Shown here: positions 5,872 through 6,664 of the stretch, in pieces
Position numbering within the stretch: the stretch's first letter is position 1
Layout: each line of letters opens with the position of its first letter
Source of the DNA: Acidobacteriota bacterium
GTDB taxonomy: Bacteria; Acidobacteriota; Blastocatellia; Pyrinomonadales; Pyrinomonadaceae
Length of the DNA stretch: 6,664 nt
NCBI GenBank assembly: GCA_023415725.1
Contig: JAEZJR010000001.1
Location: 1 to 6,664, forward strand
Direction of reading: 5' to 3'
Program-made: the position numbers and the translations under genes
The notes under the pieces: model-generated
Told to the model about the DNA's origin: nothing
Database searches by the model: none
What the model saw: the letters and a program-made list of their open reading frames with translations, nothing else

Positions 5872-5911
5872 GCGTTTACCACAATAAACCGTTTCTCCTC
5901 AACGAAAATAT

Positions 5912-6664
5912 ATGAGACCTTTTGCCCGTTCGATCCTGTTCGTCCTCGTCGTCTCCGTAGCCGCGTTCGCCCAGCGCGACCATCCCAATCGTCCGACCGA
6001 AACTGGCGGCCCATTGATGCCGGAACAGGCTGCGTTCGATGTCCAGGCCTATGACGTGAGCATCAAGGCGGACCCGGTGACGCGTTCGATCAAGGGCACC
6101 ACGGTGATGACCGCCCGCGTGGTCAATCCGACCGACGTGATCGTGCTGCACCTCGACACGCCTTACAAGGTCGAGCGCATTTGGACCGGAAAGGGCGAAG
6201 GGCAGACGACGCTGCGGTTCGATCGCGAGGAGGGACGACTCCGCATTCACTTCCCGCAGACCTTGCGCAAGGGCGACACGTTCGAGACGATCATCTCCTA
6301 CGCGGGCACCCCACGCATCGCCCCGAACCCTCCGTGGGTCGGCGGCTTCATCTGGACGCGAACACCGAGCGGGGCCGACTGGATCTCCATCGCGATGCAA
6401 AATGACGGGGCCGACATTCTTTTCCCCGTGAAGGACCATCCTTCCGATAAGGCCGACATCGCCACGATGCGAGTCACCGTCCCCGACCCGCTCGTCGCCG
6501 TTGGGCCGGGCAAATTAGAGGACACGGTTAAGAACGCAGACGGCACCTCCACCTACGTGTGGAAGATGACGAACCCGATCCCGAACTATTCGATCCTTTT
6601 CGACGCGGCGCCGTACCGCGTGATCAAGGACACGACCAAAAGCGTCACCGGCGAGACCATCCCG
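5912..6664 (+). CDS. M1-family metallopeptidase (aminopeptidase N-like), partial N-terminal 251 aa
   Basis: Probably an exported zinc aminopeptidase of the M1 (gluzincin) family. Only the N-terminal beta-rich domain is in the window; the GAMEN-type and HExxH zinc motifs would lie beyond the right edge, so catalysis cannot be checked here. Residues 1-20 are a signal peptide (MRPFARSILFVLVVSVAAFA, cut before QRDHP). The M1 N-domain pattern follows: AFDVQAYDVSIKADPVTRSIKGTTVMTARV (41-70, the usual first strands), IVLHLDTPYKVERI (77-90), LRIHFPQTLRKGDTFETIISYAGTP (110-134), GGFIWTR, and the hallmark ADILFPVKDHPSDKADIATMRVTVP (167-191), where most relatives have W-x-P-x-x-D. VAVGPGKLED fits the V-x-N-G-x-L strand in degenerate form. 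The start has no Shine-Dalgarno site but directly precedes the signal peptide. It is divergent from the cyclophilin gene. Confidence 0.88.
   Translation, partial: MRPFARSILFVLVVSVAAFAQRDHPNRPTETGGPLMPEQAAFDVQAYDVSIKADPVTRSIKGTTVMTARVVNPTDVIVLHLDTPYKVERIWTGKGEGQTTLRFDREEGRLRIHFPQTLRKGDTFETIISYAGTPRIAPNPPWVGGFIWTRTPSGADWISIAMQNDGADILFPVKDHPSDKADIATMRVTVPDPLVAVGPGKLEDTVKNADGTSTYVWKMTNPIPNYSILFDAAPYRVIKDTTKSVTGETIP

Noticed and set aside
5876..6439. A 187-codon open frame on the minus strand opposite the M1 peptidase
   Set aside because: The plus-strand frame has a signal peptide and M1 N-domain pattern; the reverse frame is Arg/Asp-rich with no domain pattern.
1..6664. CRISPR arrays, tRNA genes, insertion sequences, toxin-antitoxin or phage-defence genes
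   Set aside because: No direct repeat series, cloverleaf, transposase or paired small toxin/antitoxin frames could be found on either strand.

Overview
This is an ordinary-looking stretch of bacterial chromosome, roughly 55-60% GC by eye. It holds nine protein-coding genes, two of them cut by the window edges. I see no rRNA, tRNA, CRISPR array, insertion sequence or phage gene. The gene set points tentatively to Acidobacteriota, perhaps Blastocatellia: a CadC-like regulator with a TolB-type C-terminus, an exported SYLF protein, an exported cyclophilin, an M1 aminopeptidase and few Shine-Dalgarno sites. This placement is inference from gene style, with no marker gene to fix it.

Left part (1-982): the N-terminal 234 residues of an APC-superfamily cationic-type amino acid permease run leftward off the window. 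A 279-base divergent gap separates it from the next block and carries a strong sigma70-like promoter facing right.

Middle block (983-4025): four rightward genes with gaps of 22, -4 and 19 bases look like one operon. They encode a membrane-anchored winged-helix regulator, a GNAT acetyltransferase, a YcxB-like two-TM protein and a radical SAM protein of the spore-photolyase-like/PA0069 type. The YcxB-like gene is clearly more AT-rich than its neighbours. The radical SAM protein ends in a peptide resembling a sliding-clamp binding motif.

Second block (4089-5108): an exported SYLF (Ysc84/DUF500) protein and a small TPR protein, 3 bases apart, appear to be driven by an extended -10 promoter. A perfect 9-bp GC-rich hairpin lies between this block and the convergent cyclophilin gene.

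Right part (5138-6664): an exported cyclophilin-type peptidyl-prolyl isomerase (leftward) and the N-terminal part of an M1-family metallopeptidase (rightward) diverge from a 93-base gap with back-to-back extended -10 promoters. Both products carry signal peptides, so this is a divergent pair for folding and degrading proteins outside the cytoplasm.

I did not find a convincing new system. The most checkable oddities are the clamp-motif-like tail of the radical SAM protein, the TPR-less regulator heading its operon, the near-leaderless promoters, the hairpin, and the cysteine-bearing external loop of the permease.
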